Part shown: positions 1 through 9,899 of the stretch, piece by piece
How positions within the stretch are numbered: position 1 is the stretch's first letter
Layout of the letters: every line of letters begins with the position of its first letter
From: Buchnera aphidicola (Aphis helianthi)
GTDB lineage: Bacteria > Pseudomonadota > Gammaproteobacteria > Enterobacterales > Enterobacteriaceae
Reading direction: 5' to 3'
DNA: 64,000 nt
Assembly: GCF_005083845.1 (NCBI RefSeq)
Contig: NZ_CP034894.1
Coordinates: forward strand, 248,001-312,000
Notes under the pieces: model-generated
Databases searched by the model: none
Seen by the model: the letters and a program-made list of their open reading frames with translations, nothing else
Told to the model about the DNA's origin: nothing
Translations under genes and position numbers: made by a program

Positions 1-503
1 TGTTTTAAAACATCTTTAGGTAAATCAATAACTACTGGACCAGGACGTCCAGTAGACGCTATCCAAAAAGCCTTTTTAAAGATATTAGGTATATCTTCAG
101 TTTTTTTAACTAAAAAGCTATGTTTTACTATTGGTCGAGAAATACCAATCATATCACATTCTTGAAATGCATCATACCCAATTAATGATGATGCTACTTG
201 TCCTGAAATTACTATCATTGGAATTGAATCCATATAAGCTGTGGCAATTCCAGTAATTGCGTTAGTAGCACCTGGTCCGGAAGTCACTAATACCACACCT
301 GTTTTTCCAGTAGATCTTGCGTATCCGTCAGCCATGTGAGTAGCTGCTTGTTCATGTCTTACTAAAATGTGTTCAATTCCACCAACGGTTTTTAGGGCAT
401 CATAAATGTCTAGTACCGCACCACCAGGATAACCAAATATATGTTGTATTCCCTGATTAATTAATGATCTAATAACCATTTCGGCTCCTGATAATATTTC
501 CAT
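1..503 (-). CDS. ilvI: Acetolactate synthase large subunit (5' part only)
   Basis: This is the amino-terminal 167 codons of a thiamine-diphosphate-dependent acetohydroxyacid synthase, the first committed step of valine/isoleucine/leucine synthesis. The gene runs off the left edge. The reverse-strand reading gives [14 protein letters not shown], then [16 protein letters not shown], which carries the conserved catalytic glutamate of the ThDP fold, then [13 protein letters not shown] and PMIVISGQV, all typical of the family. The ATG lies five bases after a perfect GGAGG ribosome binding site (509-513 on the opposite strand), so the start is secure. Branched-chain amino acid supply to the host is a known Buchnera function. 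ilvH would be expected further left but is outside the window. Confidence 0.96.
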   Translation of the reverse strand, partial: MEILSGAEMVIRSLINQGIQHIFGYPGGAVLDIYDALKTVGGIEHILVRHEQAATHMADGYARSTGKTGVVLVTSGPGATNAITGIATAYMDSIPMIVISGQVASSLIGYDAFQECDMIGISRPIVKHSFLVKKTEDIPNIFKKAFWIASTGRPGPVVIDLPKDVLK

Positions 504-757
504 TTTTTCCTCCAGGATGCTATTTTATTAGTTTTATTCCTAGTTTTTTATTTGTAGTTTATCCTGATAGTTTATCTAGATAAAGCAAGAACAATATTGA
601 TAATTAAAAAATAAAAATTTAAATATTTTTTAGTATTTTTGATGTTTTAAATTAAAATTAATTTATTATTACAAATATATTAAATATTATCAATAAATTG
701 AAATAAATTAAACCATTATATATTCTATACAAAATTAAATATTTTTTAGAATAGTTG

Positions 758-1795
758 TTATTTTATCAAAAATTTTTTAAATTGTGGTGATGTCCATGTT
801 GATAATTTATTTTTTTCTTTAGATATAATGCAAACAGCTAAATTTTCCTTTATAGATAATTCCTTAGCTTTTTTCAAACCTAATAAAAGCAATCCAGTAT
901 CCCAACTATCTGCTTCTAACGCAGTTGAAGAAATAACGCTTACAGATATTAAATTATTTTTTACAGGAATTCCATCTTTAGGATTAATAATATGTGCAAT
1001 ATTTTTGCCATTAAGAAAATAATAATTAAGATAAGTTCCAGCTGTACTAATAGACTGATTTTTTAGATGAATAAGTAATTGAATTGCTTTTGTTTTATCA
1101 GTAGGTTTTTGAATTGCGATAAGTTTTGATTTTTTATTATTTTCTATTTTAACTAAAACTGTACCTCCTATTGAAATAGTGTAATTTTTTATTCCTTTTT
1201 TAGATAAAATACAAGATAAATGATCTACAGCAAATCCTTCAGCTAATGTAGAAGGATTGATTTTTATACCATCTATATTTTTTTGTAAATATATTCCATG
1301 TACGTTATTAATAAGTTTTAAATGTTGAATACCTGTAAGATTGATATTTTTTTTTATTATATTTTTTGAAGGATAATTATGAGGTTTTTTTTGAGTTCCA
1401 AATCCCCATATATCAATTAAGGTGCCAATAGTTATATCTAATTTTCCATGAGTTTTCTTATGAATTGTTTGTGCTGTTAAAATAATTTTTAGAAAGTTTT
1501 TATTAATTTTTAATAGTTTATATTTTTTTAATTGATTGAATTGATAAACTAAAGATTTTTTTTTCCAAGGAGATAATAATTGTTCATCTATATCTAAATT
1601 TTTTTGTATTAATTTTTTTATATATTTTATATTTTTAATTTTTATATTGGGAATTTTTACCTGCCAGTATGTTCCCATTGTTTTTCCTTGTAATTTTGTT
1701 ATTTGTGTTTTTTTTTCGTTTTGATAATCTTTACAAACGATATAAAAAAATATCAAGCAATATAAAAAGATTTTAATTATCTTATTTAAGATCAT
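758..1795 (-). CDS. apbE: FAD:protein FMN transferase
   Basis: ApbE transfers FMN from FAD to a threonine of flavoproteins such as the RnfG/RnfD (NqrC/B) subunits. The family motifs appear in order: KTMGTYWQVKIP near residue 40, LDITIGTLIDIWGFG, STLAEGFAVDHL, ISIGGTV, STAGTYLNYY, AHIINPKDGIP and the metal-site segment EADSWDTGLLLLG. Length (345 aa) fits the family. An upstream in-frame TTG at 1822 would add nine residues, but the ATG at 1795 aligns with the E. coli start. The N-terminus is one hydrophobic segment ending FFYIVC-KD where E. coli has FFVGC-DQ, so the lipoprotein cysteine is kept but the -1 residue is Val, a poor lipobox. The gene is co-directional with ilvI, 254 bp upstream of it; nothing is recognised in that gap. 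Confidence 0.93.
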   Translation of the reverse strand: MILNKIIKIFLYCLIFFYIVCKDYQNEKKTQITKLQGKTMGTYWQVKIPNIKIKNIKYIKKLIQKNLDIDEQLLSPWKKKSLVYQFNQLKKYKLLKINKNFLKIILTAQTIHKKTHGKLDITIGTLIDIWGFGTQKKPHNYPSKNIIKKNINLTGIQHLKLINNVHGIYLQKNIDGIKINPSTLAEGFAVDHLSCILSKKGIKNYTISIGGTVLVKIENNKKSKLIAIQKPTDKTKAIQLLIHLKNQSISTAGTYLNYYFLNGKNIAHIINPKDGIPVKNNLISVSVISSTALEADSWDTGLLLLGLKKAKELSIKENLAVCIISKEKNKLSTWTSPQFKKFLIK

Positions 1796-1968
1796 AATTA
1801 TAAAACCATTTTTTTTAAACAAAAAATGTTATATAGAAAAAATACAATTTAATTTATTTTATATAAATATTTATAAATTTACATAAAAAATAAATATTTA
1901 TAAAATTACAAATTTTTAATTGTTTATTAAAAGTTTTTTTATTTATCTGATAACGATCGATGGAGTTA

Positions 1969-2049
1969 ATGGATGATGGAGTGTATACTAAAATTTTATT
2001 TCAATTGATAATTTTAATTGTTATTCGTTTTATCAAGATTAGATTGTAA
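1969..2049 (+). CDS. Possible 26-codon leader ORF upstream of degP
   Basis: A short ATG ORF follows a GGAG sequence three bases upstream and ends with TAA 17 bp before degP. It would encode MDDGVYTKILFQ followed by a short hydrophobic Ile/Leu-rich stretch. I recognise no homologue. It could be a leader peptide, a relic or chance; in such AT-rich DNA a 26-codon ORF is weak evidence. The only reasons to list it are the appropriately placed SD-like sequence and its position in an otherwise empty 271-bp region between the divergent apbE and degP genes. Confidence 0.2.
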   Translation: MDDGVYTKILFQLIILIVIRFIKIRL

Positions 2050-2066
2050 TTTATGAGAAAGAAATA

Positions 2067-3518
2067 ATGAAAAGAATAAATATAGTATTACGCGGGACAG
2101 TATTTATTTTAACTCTATTACTAAGTTTTGGAATGTCTTGGGGAAATGCAAATGTTACTTCTAATAATATATCCTCAACACAAATTATTCCTAGTTTAGC
2201 ACCTATGTTAGAAAAAGTAATGCCTTCAGTAATTAGTATTAATATTGAAGGTAATAATACAATTCAAACGTCTCGATTACCTCATCAATTTCAACCATTT
2301 TTTGGTGATAATTCTCCTTTTTGCCAAGGTAATTCACCTTTTCGGAATTCTCCTTTTTGTCATTCTAATCCAAATTCCGATAATACAAATGAAAAGTTTC
2401 ATGCGCTAGGATCAGGTGTTATTATTGATGCTGAAAAAGGATATGCTGTTACTAATAATCACGTTGTAGAAAATGCAAATAAAATACAAGTACAATTAAG
2501 TGATGGACGTCGCTATGCAGCTCATGTAATTGGAAAAGATCCAAGATCTGATATTGCTTTAATACAATTAAAAAATGCAAACAATTTAAGTGCAATTAAA
2601 ATTGCAGATTCTGACTCTCTAAGAGTTGGTGATTATACTGTAGCTATAGGTAACCCGTATGGTCTTGGTGAAACTGTGACATCTGGTATTATTTCTGCTT
2701 TAGGCAGAAGCGGACTAAACATTGAACATTACGAAAATTTTATTCAAACTGATGCTGCTATTAACAGAGGTAATTCTGGAGGAGCATTGGTTAATTTAAA
2801 TGGTGAATTAATAGGTATTAACACTGCAATATTAGCTCCAGATGGGGGTAATATAGGTATTGGTTTTGCTATTCCTGGAAACATGGTTAAAAATCTTACT
2901 GCACAAATAGTTCAATTTGGACAAGTAAGACGTGGTGAGTTAGGAATAATAGGTATGGAATTAAATTCTGATTTAGCAAAAATCATGAAAATTAACACTC
3001 AAAAAGGTGCTTTTATTAGTCAAGTTTTACCTAACTCCTCTGCATTTCAAGCAGGTATTAAAGCTGGAGATATTATTATATCTTTAAATAAAAAACCTAT
3101 TTACAGTTTTGCAGCATTACGTGCTGAAATTGGATCTTTACCAGTGACTACTAAAATGGAGCTAGGAATTTTCCGAAATGGTAAAATTAAAGATATTATT
3201 GTTGAATTAAAACCATCTTTTAAAAATAGTATTAATTTTGGCGAGATTTATATAGGTCTCGAAGGTGCTAATTTATCTAATTATATATTAGATCATCAGA
3301 AAAAAGGCGTAAAAGTAGAAGATGTTAAAATACATACTTCAGCTGCAAAAATTGGCTTTAAAAAAGATGATATTATTCTAGAGGTTAATCAAAAACTAAT
3401 AAATAATTTAGATGATTTGAAACACGAATTAGATTCCAAGCCACATGTATTAGTTTTTGGAGTAAAAAGAGGAAATTCTAATATTTACTTAGTAACTGAA
3501 CAATTAGTAAATGAATAA
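2067..3518 (+). CDS. degP: Periplasmic serine protease/chaperone DegP (HtrA)
   Basis: DegP degrades or refolds misfolded envelope proteins in the periplasm. Residues 1 to about 28 are a signal peptide (positive start, then a Leu-rich core, cleavage likely near GNA). The trypsin-like domain has the full triad: His132 in TNNHVVEN, Asp162 in PRSDIALIQ and Ser237 in NRGNSGGAL. Two PDZ domains follow (about 285-375 and 390-480). At 483 aa it is close to E. coli DegP (474) and includes the Q-linker region with its Cys pair (SPFC...SPFC). The rseP gene, needed for sigma-E control, is missing from its usual place before bamA in this window, so classical sigma-E induction is doubtful. A strong terminator follows. 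Confidence 0.97.
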   Translation: MKRINIVLRGTVFILTLLLSFGMSWGNANVTSNNISSTQIIPSLAPMLEKVMPSVISINIEGNNTIQTSRLPHQFQPFFGDNSPFCQGNSPFRNSPFCHSNPNSDNTNEKFHALGSGVIIDAEKGYAVTNNHVVENANKIQVQLSDGRRYAAHVIGKDPRSDIALIQLKNANNLSAIKIADSDSLRVGDYTVAIGNPYGLGETVTSGIISALGRSGLNIEHYENFIQTDAAINRGNSGGALVNLNGELIGINTAILAPDGGNIGIGFAIPGNMVKNLTAQIVQFGQVRRGELGIIGMELNSDLAKIMKINTQKGAFISQVLPNSSAFQAGIKAGDIIISLNKKPIYSFAALRAEIGSLPVTTKMELGIFRNGKIKDIIVELKPSFKNSINFGEIYIGLEGANLSNYILDHQKKGVKVEDVKIHTSAAKIGFKKDDIILEVNQKLINNLDDLKHELDSKPHVLVFGVKRGNSNIYLVTEQLVNE

Positions 3519-3531
3519 TTTTTATATAATT

Positions 3532-3560
3532 CCGCCCGATTTTTTCATACGGGCGGTTTT
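3532..3560 (+). terminator. Rho-independent terminator of degP
   Basis: A 7-bp all-GC stem CCGCCCG (3532-3538) pairs with CGGGCGG (3550-3556) across an 11-nt AT loop, followed by TTTT. It starts 14 bp after the degP stop. So much GC in this AT-rich background indicates selection. dapD converges on it from the other side, so it may stop transcription both ways, though the reverse-strand U tract is weaker. Confidence 0.85.
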
Positions 3561-3565
3561 CTATA

Positions 3566-4390
3566 TTATTTTAAATTACGTAATAATTGATTAATTTCTA
3601 CTTTGCTCATTGTCTTACAATCTACTTTTTTGACAATAATTGCAGAATATAAATTATATTTTTTATTTTGTGATGGTAAACTTCCTGAGACTACAACAGA
3701 ATTAGCAGGAATTCGTCCATAAGAAATTTCTTCTGTTTCTCTATTATAAATTTTAGTACTTTGACCAATAAAAACACCCATAGATATTACAGAACCTTTT
3801 TCTACAATTACCCCTTCTACAATTTCAGAACGAGCACCAATAAAACAATTATCTTCAATTATAGTGGGATTATTTTGTAGAGGCTCTAATACCCCACCTA
3901 TACCAACTCCTCCTGATAAGTGTACATTTTTTCCGATTTGAGCACAGGATCCTACAGTGGCCCATGTATCAATCATAGTTCCTTCATCTATATATGCACC
4001 TATATTAACGTATGATGGCATAACTACTGTATTACGATTAATGAATGCGCCATATCTAATAGTAGCCTGAGGTACTATACGAACTTTTTCTTTTTTAAAA
4101 TTTTCTTCAGTATATTTATTATATTTAAGTGGAATTTTATCGTAATAATTAGTATTTTCACCTATAAAAATATTATTTTTTGTAAAATATATATATAATA
4201 AAATTGCTTTTTTTAACCATTGATGAGTAATCCATGTATTATCTTGTTTTTCTGAAATACGAATTTTTCCTTTATTTAATAATTTAATTATATAAGTGAT
4301 TGTTTCATAAGTTTCAGCATTAATAGTTTTAAAATTTATTTCATTTCTATGTTCATAAGCATTTTCAATTATTTGTTGAAATTTTTTCAT
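3566..4390 (-). CDS. dapD: 2,3,4,5-tetrahydropyridine-2,6-dicarboxylate N-succinyltransferase
   Basis: DapD succinylates tetrahydrodipicolinate in the lysine/meso-diaminopimelate pathway, serving both peptidoglycan and lysine provisioning. The 274-aa protein matches the usual length exactly. The N-terminal third is the helical substrate domain; the middle is a left-handed beta-helix of hexapeptide repeats (segments such as [20 protein letters not shown] and [14 protein letters not shown]), followed by the C-terminal segment [16 protein letters not shown]. The ATG is preceded by AGGATAAT. It lies 51 bp downstream of map on the same strand and ends just beyond the degP terminator. Confidence 0.97.
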   Translation of the reverse strand: MKKFQQIIENAYEHRNEINFKTINAETYETITYIIKLLNKGKIRISEKQDNTWITHQWLKKAILLYIYFTKNNIFIGENTNYYDKIPLKYNKYTEENFKKEKVRIVPQATIRYGAFINRNTVVMPSYVNIGAYIDEGTMIDTWATVGSCAQIGKNVHLSGGVGIGGVLEPLQNNPTIIEDNCFIGARSEIVEGVIVEKGSVISMGVFIGQSTKIYNRETEEISYGRIPANSVVVSGSLPSQNKKYNLYSAIIVKKVDCKTMSKVEINQLLRNLK

Positions 4391-4441
4391 TATAAATTAT
4401 CCTAATTTACTATATTTTGTTATATAAAAAATTTAATTTTA

Positions 4442-5224
4442 TTAATTAATGAAACTAGGAAGTATTTTTTCATGTTTTTGCCATGTTAAAATATCACATC
4501 CATTATTTGTGACCAATATAGTATGCTCGTATTGAGCAGATAATGAGTGATCTTTTGTTTTTACAGTCCATCCATCTTTCATACATTTGACTTCTGATTT
4601 TCCTGCATTAACCATAGGTTCAATAGTAAAAATCATTCCTTTTTCTAATAATATTTTATTATTATTTTTATAGTGTAATATATGTGGTTCTTCGTGAAAT
4701 GAAGCACCGATTCCATGCCCACAATATTCTTTTACAACTGAAAAACCATTATTCTCAACATAATTTTCAATTATTTCTCCAATTTTATAAAGTGGTATTC
4801 CTGGTTTAATTATATTTAAAGAAGCATAAAGGCTTTCTTGAGCAACTTTACATAAACGTTTAGATAACGTATTTGTTTTACCTACAAAAAACATTTTTGA
4901 GGTATCAGCATAATAATTGTTTTTAATAACTGTAACATCAATGTTTACTATATCTCCTATTTTTAAAATTTGATTTTTATTTGGAATACCGTGGCATACA
5001 ACATCATTAACAGAAATACAGACAGATTTTGGAAAACCATGATATCCTAAGCAAGCTGGAATGGCATTGTTTTGCTTAATAAAATCATGACAAATATCAT
5101 TTAGTTCTTCTGTACTTATATTTGGTTGAATATATGCTTCAATCATTTCTAATACTTGTGCAGCTAGTTTTCCAGATATTCTCATTTTTTCTATTTCTGA
5201 TTCTTTTTTTATTATACAATTCAT
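4442..5224 (-). CDS. map: Methionine aminopeptidase, type I
   Basis: Removes the initiator methionine from nascent proteins. The pita-bread fold metal ligands are all visible: Asp in NIDVTVI, Asp in YYADTSKMF, His in YCGHGIGASFHEEPH, Glu in FTIEPM and Glu in AQYEHTILV. Length is 260 aa against 264 in E. coli. The gene is divergent from rpsB, as in E. coli, and upstream of dapD in the same direction. No residue needed for catalysis appears to be missing. Confidence 0.97.
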   Translation of the reverse strand: MNCIIKKESEIEKMRISGKLAAQVLEMIEAYIQPNISTEELNDICHDFIKQNNAIPACLGYHGFPKSVCISVNDVVCHGIPNKNQILKIGDIVNIDVTVIKNNYYADTSKMFFVGKTNTLSKRLCKVAQESLYASLNIIKPGIPLYKIGEIIENYVENNGFSVVKEYCGHGIGASFHEEPHILHYKNNNKILLEKGMIFTIEPMVNAGKSEVKCMKDGWTVKTKDHSLSAQYEHTILVTNNGCDILTWQKHEKILPSFIN

Positions 5225-5524
5225 AATATTTAACCAATTTAAATAAATTAAATTTAATTTGCTTAAATTATAGTTTATAAAATTTAGTTATAAAAATTTT
5301 TTATTTTAATATTTAATTATTAATTGAAAGAAAAAATGAAACACATTAATAATTATTGCTGTTCTTAAGTATCTAATATGATATATTTTATTCAATTTGT
5401 TAAATATATTTAATATTATTACATTTAGCTAAAATATTTGTCTTTTCTTGTTTGATATAAACGTTATAAAATTATTTATTTCATCAAACATTTATGTTTT
5501 ATACTTTTTATTTAAGGAATTGTT
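5225..5524. promoter_or_regulatory. Divergent map/rpsB intergenic region
   Basis: 300 bp without a gene between divergent map and rpsB, so it must hold both promoters. In enterics the rpsB leader is long and is the site where S2 represses its own operon. Here the only clear structure is a small palindrome AAACAT-TT-ATGTTT (5486-5499), 25 bp before the rpsB start, and an AAGGA Shine-Dalgarno at 5514-5518. I could not pick a convincing -35/-10 pair or the conserved enteric S2-binding fold, so autoregulation is inference from the family. Confidence 0.4.
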
Positions 5525-6256
5525 ATGGAAATTGTATCAATGAGAGATATGTTAAAAGCAGGGGTTCATTTTGGACATCAAACCCGATATTGGAATCCGA
5601 AAATGAAACCATTTATTTTTGGTTCTAAAAATAAAGTACATATTATTAATTTAGAAAAAACTCTTCCAATGTTTAATTTTGCTTTATTAGAATTAAAAAA
5701 AATATCTGTTAAAAAAGGTAAAATATTATTTGTTGGAACAAAAAGAGCAGCTAGCAAAAAAATTAAAGAAACAGCAATAATTTGCGAACAATTTTATGTT
5801 AATCATCGTTGGTTAGGAGGTATGCTGACTAATTGGAAAACAGTACGTCAATCTATTAAGCGCTTAAAAGATTTAGAAATAGAATCTAAAGATGGTACTT
5901 TTTTAAAACTTACAAAAAAAGAAGCATTAATACGAACACGTGAATTATTTAAATTAGAAAATAGTTTGGGTGGTATAAAAAATATGGGAGGTCTTCCAGA
6001 TTGTTTATTTGTTATTGATGCTGCTCATGAACATATTGCCATTCAAGAAGCAAATAACTTAGGGATTCCTGTTTTTGCTGTCGTAGATACTAATTCTAAT
6101 CCTGATGGTGTAGATTATATAATACCGGGAAATGATGACGCAATTAGATCTGTTTCACTATATTTAAAAGCTGTAACAATAAGTATTTGTAAAACAAATC
6201 ATCAAACTTCATTATCTGAAGTATTAATAAATGAAAAAGAAAATATACATATTTAA
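5525..6256 (+). CDS. rpsB: 30S ribosomal protein S2
   Basis: S2 binds late to the 30S subunit between head and body and is needed for S1 binding. The protein (243 aa, E. coli 241) starts [19 protein letters not shown] and keeps the signatures [25 protein letters not shown] and [30 protein letters not shown] sits seven bases before the ATG. tsf follows 43 bp later, the universal rpsB-tsf operon, continuing with pyrH and frr. Confidence 0.98.
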   Translation: MEIVSMRDMLKAGVHFGHQTRYWNPKMKPFIFGSKNKVHIINLEKTLPMFNFALLELKKISVKKGKILFVGTKRAASKKIKETAIICEQFYVNHRWLGGMLTNWKTVRQSIKRLKDLEIESKDGTFLKLTKKEALIRTRELFKLENSLGGIKNMGGLPDCLFVIDAAHEHIAIQEANNLGIPVFAVVDTNSNPDGVDYIIPGNDDAIRSVSLYLKAVTISICKTNHQTSLSEVLINEKENIHI

Positions 6257-6299
6257 TTAATATATATTCGTATTTCAAAACTGAAAAGAGAAAAACTAT

Positions 6300-7121
6300 A
6301 TGACTACTAATATTAGCGCTGAATTAGTTAAAAAATTAAGATTACGTACAGGTGTTGGTTTTATGGAATGTAAACGAGCGTTAATAGAAGAAAATGGAGA
6401 TATTGAGTTATCAATTGATAATTTGAGAAAATCAGGAAAATTGCAAGCTTCTAAAAAATTACAAAATACTACAAATCAAGGTTTAATATTTTCTAATATT
6501 GAAAATAATACTGGAGCCATGATTGAGTTAAATTGTCAAACTGATTTTGTTTCAAAAGATGCATTATTTATTGCTTTAGGAAAAGAAATAATTTCATCAA
6601 TATTATCTAATAAAATCATAAAAATTGATGATATAAAAAAACATTTTGAAGAACAATTAACAGAATTGATTATTAAGTTTGATGAAAATATTAAAATCAA
6701 TCGATTTAAAATTATTAAAGGTAATAACATATTTTCTTATATACATGCTGGTCGCATTGGTGTATTAGTTAGTGCTAATAATTTAAACCAAGATATATTA
6801 AAAAATATTGCAATGCATATAGCTGCAAGTAAACCTGAATATATATATCCACATGAAGTACCTAAATCTATTTTTGAAAGAGAGTATAATATTCAATTAG
6901 AATTAGTAAAAAATTATAAAAAACCCACTAGTATATTACAAAAAATAGTAGATGGTCGTATGAATAAGTTTGTTAATAACATTTCACTTGTTGGTCAAAA
7001 TTTTATAATTGATCCAAATAAAACAGTAGGTGAAATATTAAATGAAAATAATGGAAGTGTTGTATCTTTTGATAGATTCGAAATAGGAGAAAATATAGTT
7101 AATGAAAAAAATATTGATTAA
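6300..7121 (+). CDS. tsf: Elongation factor Ts
   Basis: EF-Ts is the guanine-nucleotide exchange factor for EF-Tu. The N-terminal UBA-like domain ([20 protein letters not shown], start of protein) and the nucleotide-release motif QTDFVSKD (residues about 80-87), which inserts next to the EF-Tu magnesium site, are intact. Length is 273 aa against 283 in E. coli; the coiled-coil region is somewhat diverged and Lys/Asn-rich. A short perfect palindrome (ATTTTCTTT/AAAGAAAAT, about 7132-7150) in the 71-bp gap before pyrH could be an attenuator or a processing site. Confidence 0.97.
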   Translation: MTTNISAELVKKLRLRTGVGFMECKRALIEENGDIELSIDNLRKSGKLQASKKLQNTTNQGLIFSNIENNTGAMIELNCQTDFVSKDALFIALGKEIISSILSNKIIKIDDIKKHFEEQLTELIIKFDENIKINRFKIIKGNNIFSYIHAGRIGVLVSANNLNQDILKNIAMHIAASKPEYIYPHEVPKSIFEREYNIQLELVKNYKKPTSILQKIVDGRMNKFVNNISLVGQNFIIDPNKTVGEILNENNGSVVSFDRFEIGENIVNEKNID

Positions 7122-7192
7122 TAGTGATATAATTTTCTTTTAAAGAAAATATATGTTTATTTAATACATAAAATATATTCGGATTAAAAAAA

Positions 7193-7918
7193 ATGTCAAC
7201 CAATATAAAATTTATATACCCCCGTATTTTACTAAAAATAAGTGGCGAAGTATTACAAGGAGTGAATAAATTTGGTATTGATATAAATTCTTTAAAAAAA
7301 ATCGCTAAAGAAATAAAATTAGTATTAAATATTGGTGTACAAGTAGGATTGGTCATTGGTAGTGGAAATTTATTTCGTGGTTCAACTTTATCTAAAACTG
7401 GTATAAATAGAATAGCATCTGATCATATTGGCATATTATCAACGATAATTAATAGCTTAGCAATGCATGATATAATGCATTATTACTCTATTCGTTCTTA
7501 TGTCATGTCTGCTATACCAATGAATGGTATATGCGAAACTTATACTTATAAACGAGCAATAAAACTTTTATGTAATAATTGTGTAGTAATTTTTGCTGCC
7601 GGTATAGGTAATCCTTTATTTACCACAGATTCAGCAGCATGTTTACGTGGAATTGAAACACAATCAAATATTATTTTAAAAGGAACAAAAGTTGATGGAG
7701 TTTATTCTAAAGATCCAAAAAAATATTCTCATGCAATTTTTTATAAAAAATTAACATACAAAGATGTTCTTAAAAAAGAACTAAAAGTTATGGATTTATC
7801 TGCTTTTTCTTTAGCTAGAGATCATGATTTACCCATTCGAGTCTTTAATATTAATAAGCCTCAATCTTTATATCGTATTGTTACAGGATATGATGAAGGT
7901 ACTATTATTACCACATAA
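7193..7918 (+). CDS. pyrH: Uridylate kinase (UMP kinase)
   Basis: PyrH phosphorylates UMP to UDP, a required step of pyrimidine nucleotide synthesis. The amino-acid-kinase fold is clear: RILLKISGEVLQG at the N-terminus, VIGSGNLFRG, MSAIPMNGICE, the nucleotide/UMP segment GNPLFTTDSAACLRGIE and ELKVMDLSAFSLARDH. The 241-aa length equals E. coli. Two glycine-loop positions differ from E. coli (IGGGN to IGSGN and AGTGN to AGIGN); both are conservative in this family. Its place between tsf and frr matches E. coli. Confidence 0.97.
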   Translation: MSTNIKFIYPRILLKISGEVLQGVNKFGIDINSLKKIAKEIKLVLNIGVQVGLVIGSGNLFRGSTLSKTGINRIASDHIGILSTIINSLAMHDIMHYYSIRSYVMSAIPMNGICETYTYKRAIKLLCNNCVVIFAAGIGNPLFTTDSAACLRGIETQSNIILKGTKVDGVYSKDPKKYSHAIFYKKLTYKDVLKKELKVMDLSAFSLARDHDLPIRVFNINKPQSLYRIVTGYDEGTIITT

Positions 7919-8004
7919 AATATAATAATTATAGATACGTAAAATATTTCAAAAGAATAAACTTAATAATAAATAAAAAATAAATATAACCGATAGGTAA
8001 TCAT

Positions 8005-8562
8005 GTGATTAATCAGATTTATATGAACAGTAATCAAAAAATGGAACTATGTATCAAAAATTTTCAAATTCAAGTAAATAATATTAAAACTGGAAGAGCA
8101 TCTCCAGAACTTCTCAAGAATATATATGTTGAATATTTTGGTTCTAAAGTACCAATTTTCCAAATATCTAATATAATAGTTGAAGATTATCATACTCTTA
8201 AAATTAATATATTTGATAGTTCTAATACAAATTTAATTAATAAAGCTATTTTGAATTCAAATCTTGACTTAAATCCAATTATACATGGTAAAGATATAAT
8301 TGTACCAATACCAGGATTAACAGAAGAAAGAAGAAGAAACCTTGTTAAAATTATAAGAAATAATGCAGAAAATACTCGGATTTATATACGAAATATTCGA
8401 AGAGATGCTAATGAAAAAATTAAAATTTATTTGAAAAATAAAATTATTGGAACAGATCAAGAACATAGTGCACAAAATAAGATTCAAAAAATAACAGATG
8501 AATATATTAAGAAAATAGAAACTATTTTGGTCGTAAAAGAACAAGAATTGATGAAATTTTGA
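8005..8562 (+). CDS. frr: Ribosome recycling factor
   Basis: RRF splits the post-termination ribosome together with EF-G. The GTG start at 8005 gives MINQIYMNSNQKMELC, aligning residue for residue with the E. coli start and giving the same 185 aa; the in-frame ATG at 8023 would cut six residues. AGG lies about 8 bases upstream of the GTG. Hallmarks: KTGRASPELL (three-helix bundle), LNPIIHGKDIIVPIPGLTEERRR and the C-terminal VVKEQELMKF, matching E. coli ADKEAELMQF. Confidence 0.97.
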   Translation: MINQIYMNSNQKMELCIKNFQIQVNNIKTGRASPELLKNIYVEYFGSKVPIFQISNIIVEDYHTLKINIFDSSNTNLINKAILNSNLDLNPIIHGKDIIVPIPGLTEERRRNLVKIIRNNAENTRIYIRNIRRDANEKIKIYLKNKIIGTDQEHSAQNKIQKITDEYIKKIETILVVKEQELMKF

Positions 8563-8644
8563 TATATTATTAACAACAAAAGTGAAAATTAATATTTATA
8601 TCTTAAATAGATTAATAAAAACATTTTTTATAATAAAAAGTTTT

Positions 8645-9841
8645 ATGAAAAAAATAACAATTTTAGGTTCAACTGGTTCTATTGGTATTAGTACAATATC
8701 TATTATTAAAAAACATCCTAATTTATTTAAAATAGTCGCCTTAGTTGCAAATAAAAATTTTTCTATGATGTTGAAGCAATGTGAATTTTTTTCTCCTGAT
8801 TGGGTAGCTATGAAAAATGAAAGATCTGCAAATATACTTAGAATAAAACTTAAAGAGAAAAAAATTAAAACACAAGTTTTATCTGGAATTAAAGAAATTT
8901 GTGCACTAGCTTCTTTGGAAGATAATGATGTTGTAGTATCTGCAATTGTTGGAATGGCAGGTTTAATGCCTACTTTATCGGCTATATATGCTGGAAAAAC
9001 AATTTTATTAGCTAATAAAGAATCTTTAATTACTTGTGGTCATATATTTATGAATGCTGTGTCTTTTCACGATGCTAAAATAATTCCTATAGATAGCGAA
9101 CATAATGCTATTTTTCAGGTTTTACCTAAACGTTTACAAAAAAATTTAGGAAAAGTTAATTTAAAAGAAAATGGTATTAAATCTATTATTTTAACTGGTT
9201 CAGGTGGACCATTGTATAATTTAAAAAAAGAAAATTTACCTTTTGTTAAACCTGAACAAACATTTATGCATCCGAATTGGTCAATGGGAAAAAAAATATC
9301 AGTAGATTCAGCAACTATGATAAACAAAGGTTTAGAATATGCTGAAGCAAGATGGTTATTTAATGCCTCAGATAGTGAAATTAATATTTTAATTCATCCT
9401 CAGTCAATTATTCATTCTATGGTAGAATATATTGATGGTTCAGTATTAGCTCAACTTTCAATTCCAGATATGAAAGTTGCTATTTCATATGCGATGTCAT
9501 TTCCTAATCGTATTGCTTCCGGTTCTGATTTTTTAAATTTTAAAAAATTGAAGTATTTAAATTTTTTTGAACCAGATTTTATACAATTTCCATGTTTAAA
9601 ATTAGCAATTGATGCTTTTTCGAATGGTCAATCAGCAATGACAGTTTTAAATGCTGCTAATGAGATTTCCGTATCTGCTTTTTTACATTCAAAAATTCAA
9701 TTTAATAAAATTTATGAAATAAATAGTGATATTTTAATATCCTCTTCTTTTTTAGAACCTACTTCCGTTGAAGAAATTTTAGAAATCGATAAAAAAACTA
9801 GAATAAAAACAGAAAAAAAAATATTAACTTTAATTAATTAA
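8645..9841 (+). CDS. dxr: 1-deoxy-D-xylulose 5-phosphate reductoisomerase
   Basis: Dxr (IspC) converts DXP to MEP with NADPH, the committed step of the MEP isoprenoid pathway; ispG from the same pathway lies near the right end. A GTG-initiated extension from 8582 is possible, but the ATG at 8645 begins MKKITILGSTGSIG, exactly the family start and the dinucleotide loop, and gives 398 aa as in E. coli. The metal site DSEHNAIFQ and the flexible-loop segment MHPNWSMGKKISVDSATMINKGLE are intact. It lies between frr and uppS as in E. coli. Confidence 0.97.
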   Translation: MKKITILGSTGSIGISTISIIKKHPNLFKIVALVANKNFSMMLKQCEFFSPDWVAMKNERSANILRIKLKEKKIKTQVLSGIKEICALASLEDNDVVVSAIVGMAGLMPTLSAIYAGKTILLANKESLITCGHIFMNAVSFHDAKIIPIDSEHNAIFQVLPKRLQKNLGKVNLKENGIKSIILTGSGGPLYNLKKENLPFVKPEQTFMHPNWSMGKKISVDSATMINKGLEYAEARWLFNASDSEINILIHPQSIIHSMVEYIDGSVLAQLSIPDMKVAISYAMSFPNRIASGSDFLNFKKLKYLNFFEPDFIQFPCLKLAIDAFSNGQSAMTVLNAANEISVSAFLHSKIQFNKIYEINSDILISSSFLEPTSVEEILEIDKKTRIKTEKKILTLIN

Positions 9842-9899
9842 ACAAATAATAATATTTTTATTTTAAATTAATTTTATTTATAAGAGAAATATATATTTA

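Noticed and set aside
8582-8644. N-terminal extension of dxr from a GTG
   Set aside because: The ATG at 8645 starts precisely at the conserved nucleotide-binding loop and gives the usual length.
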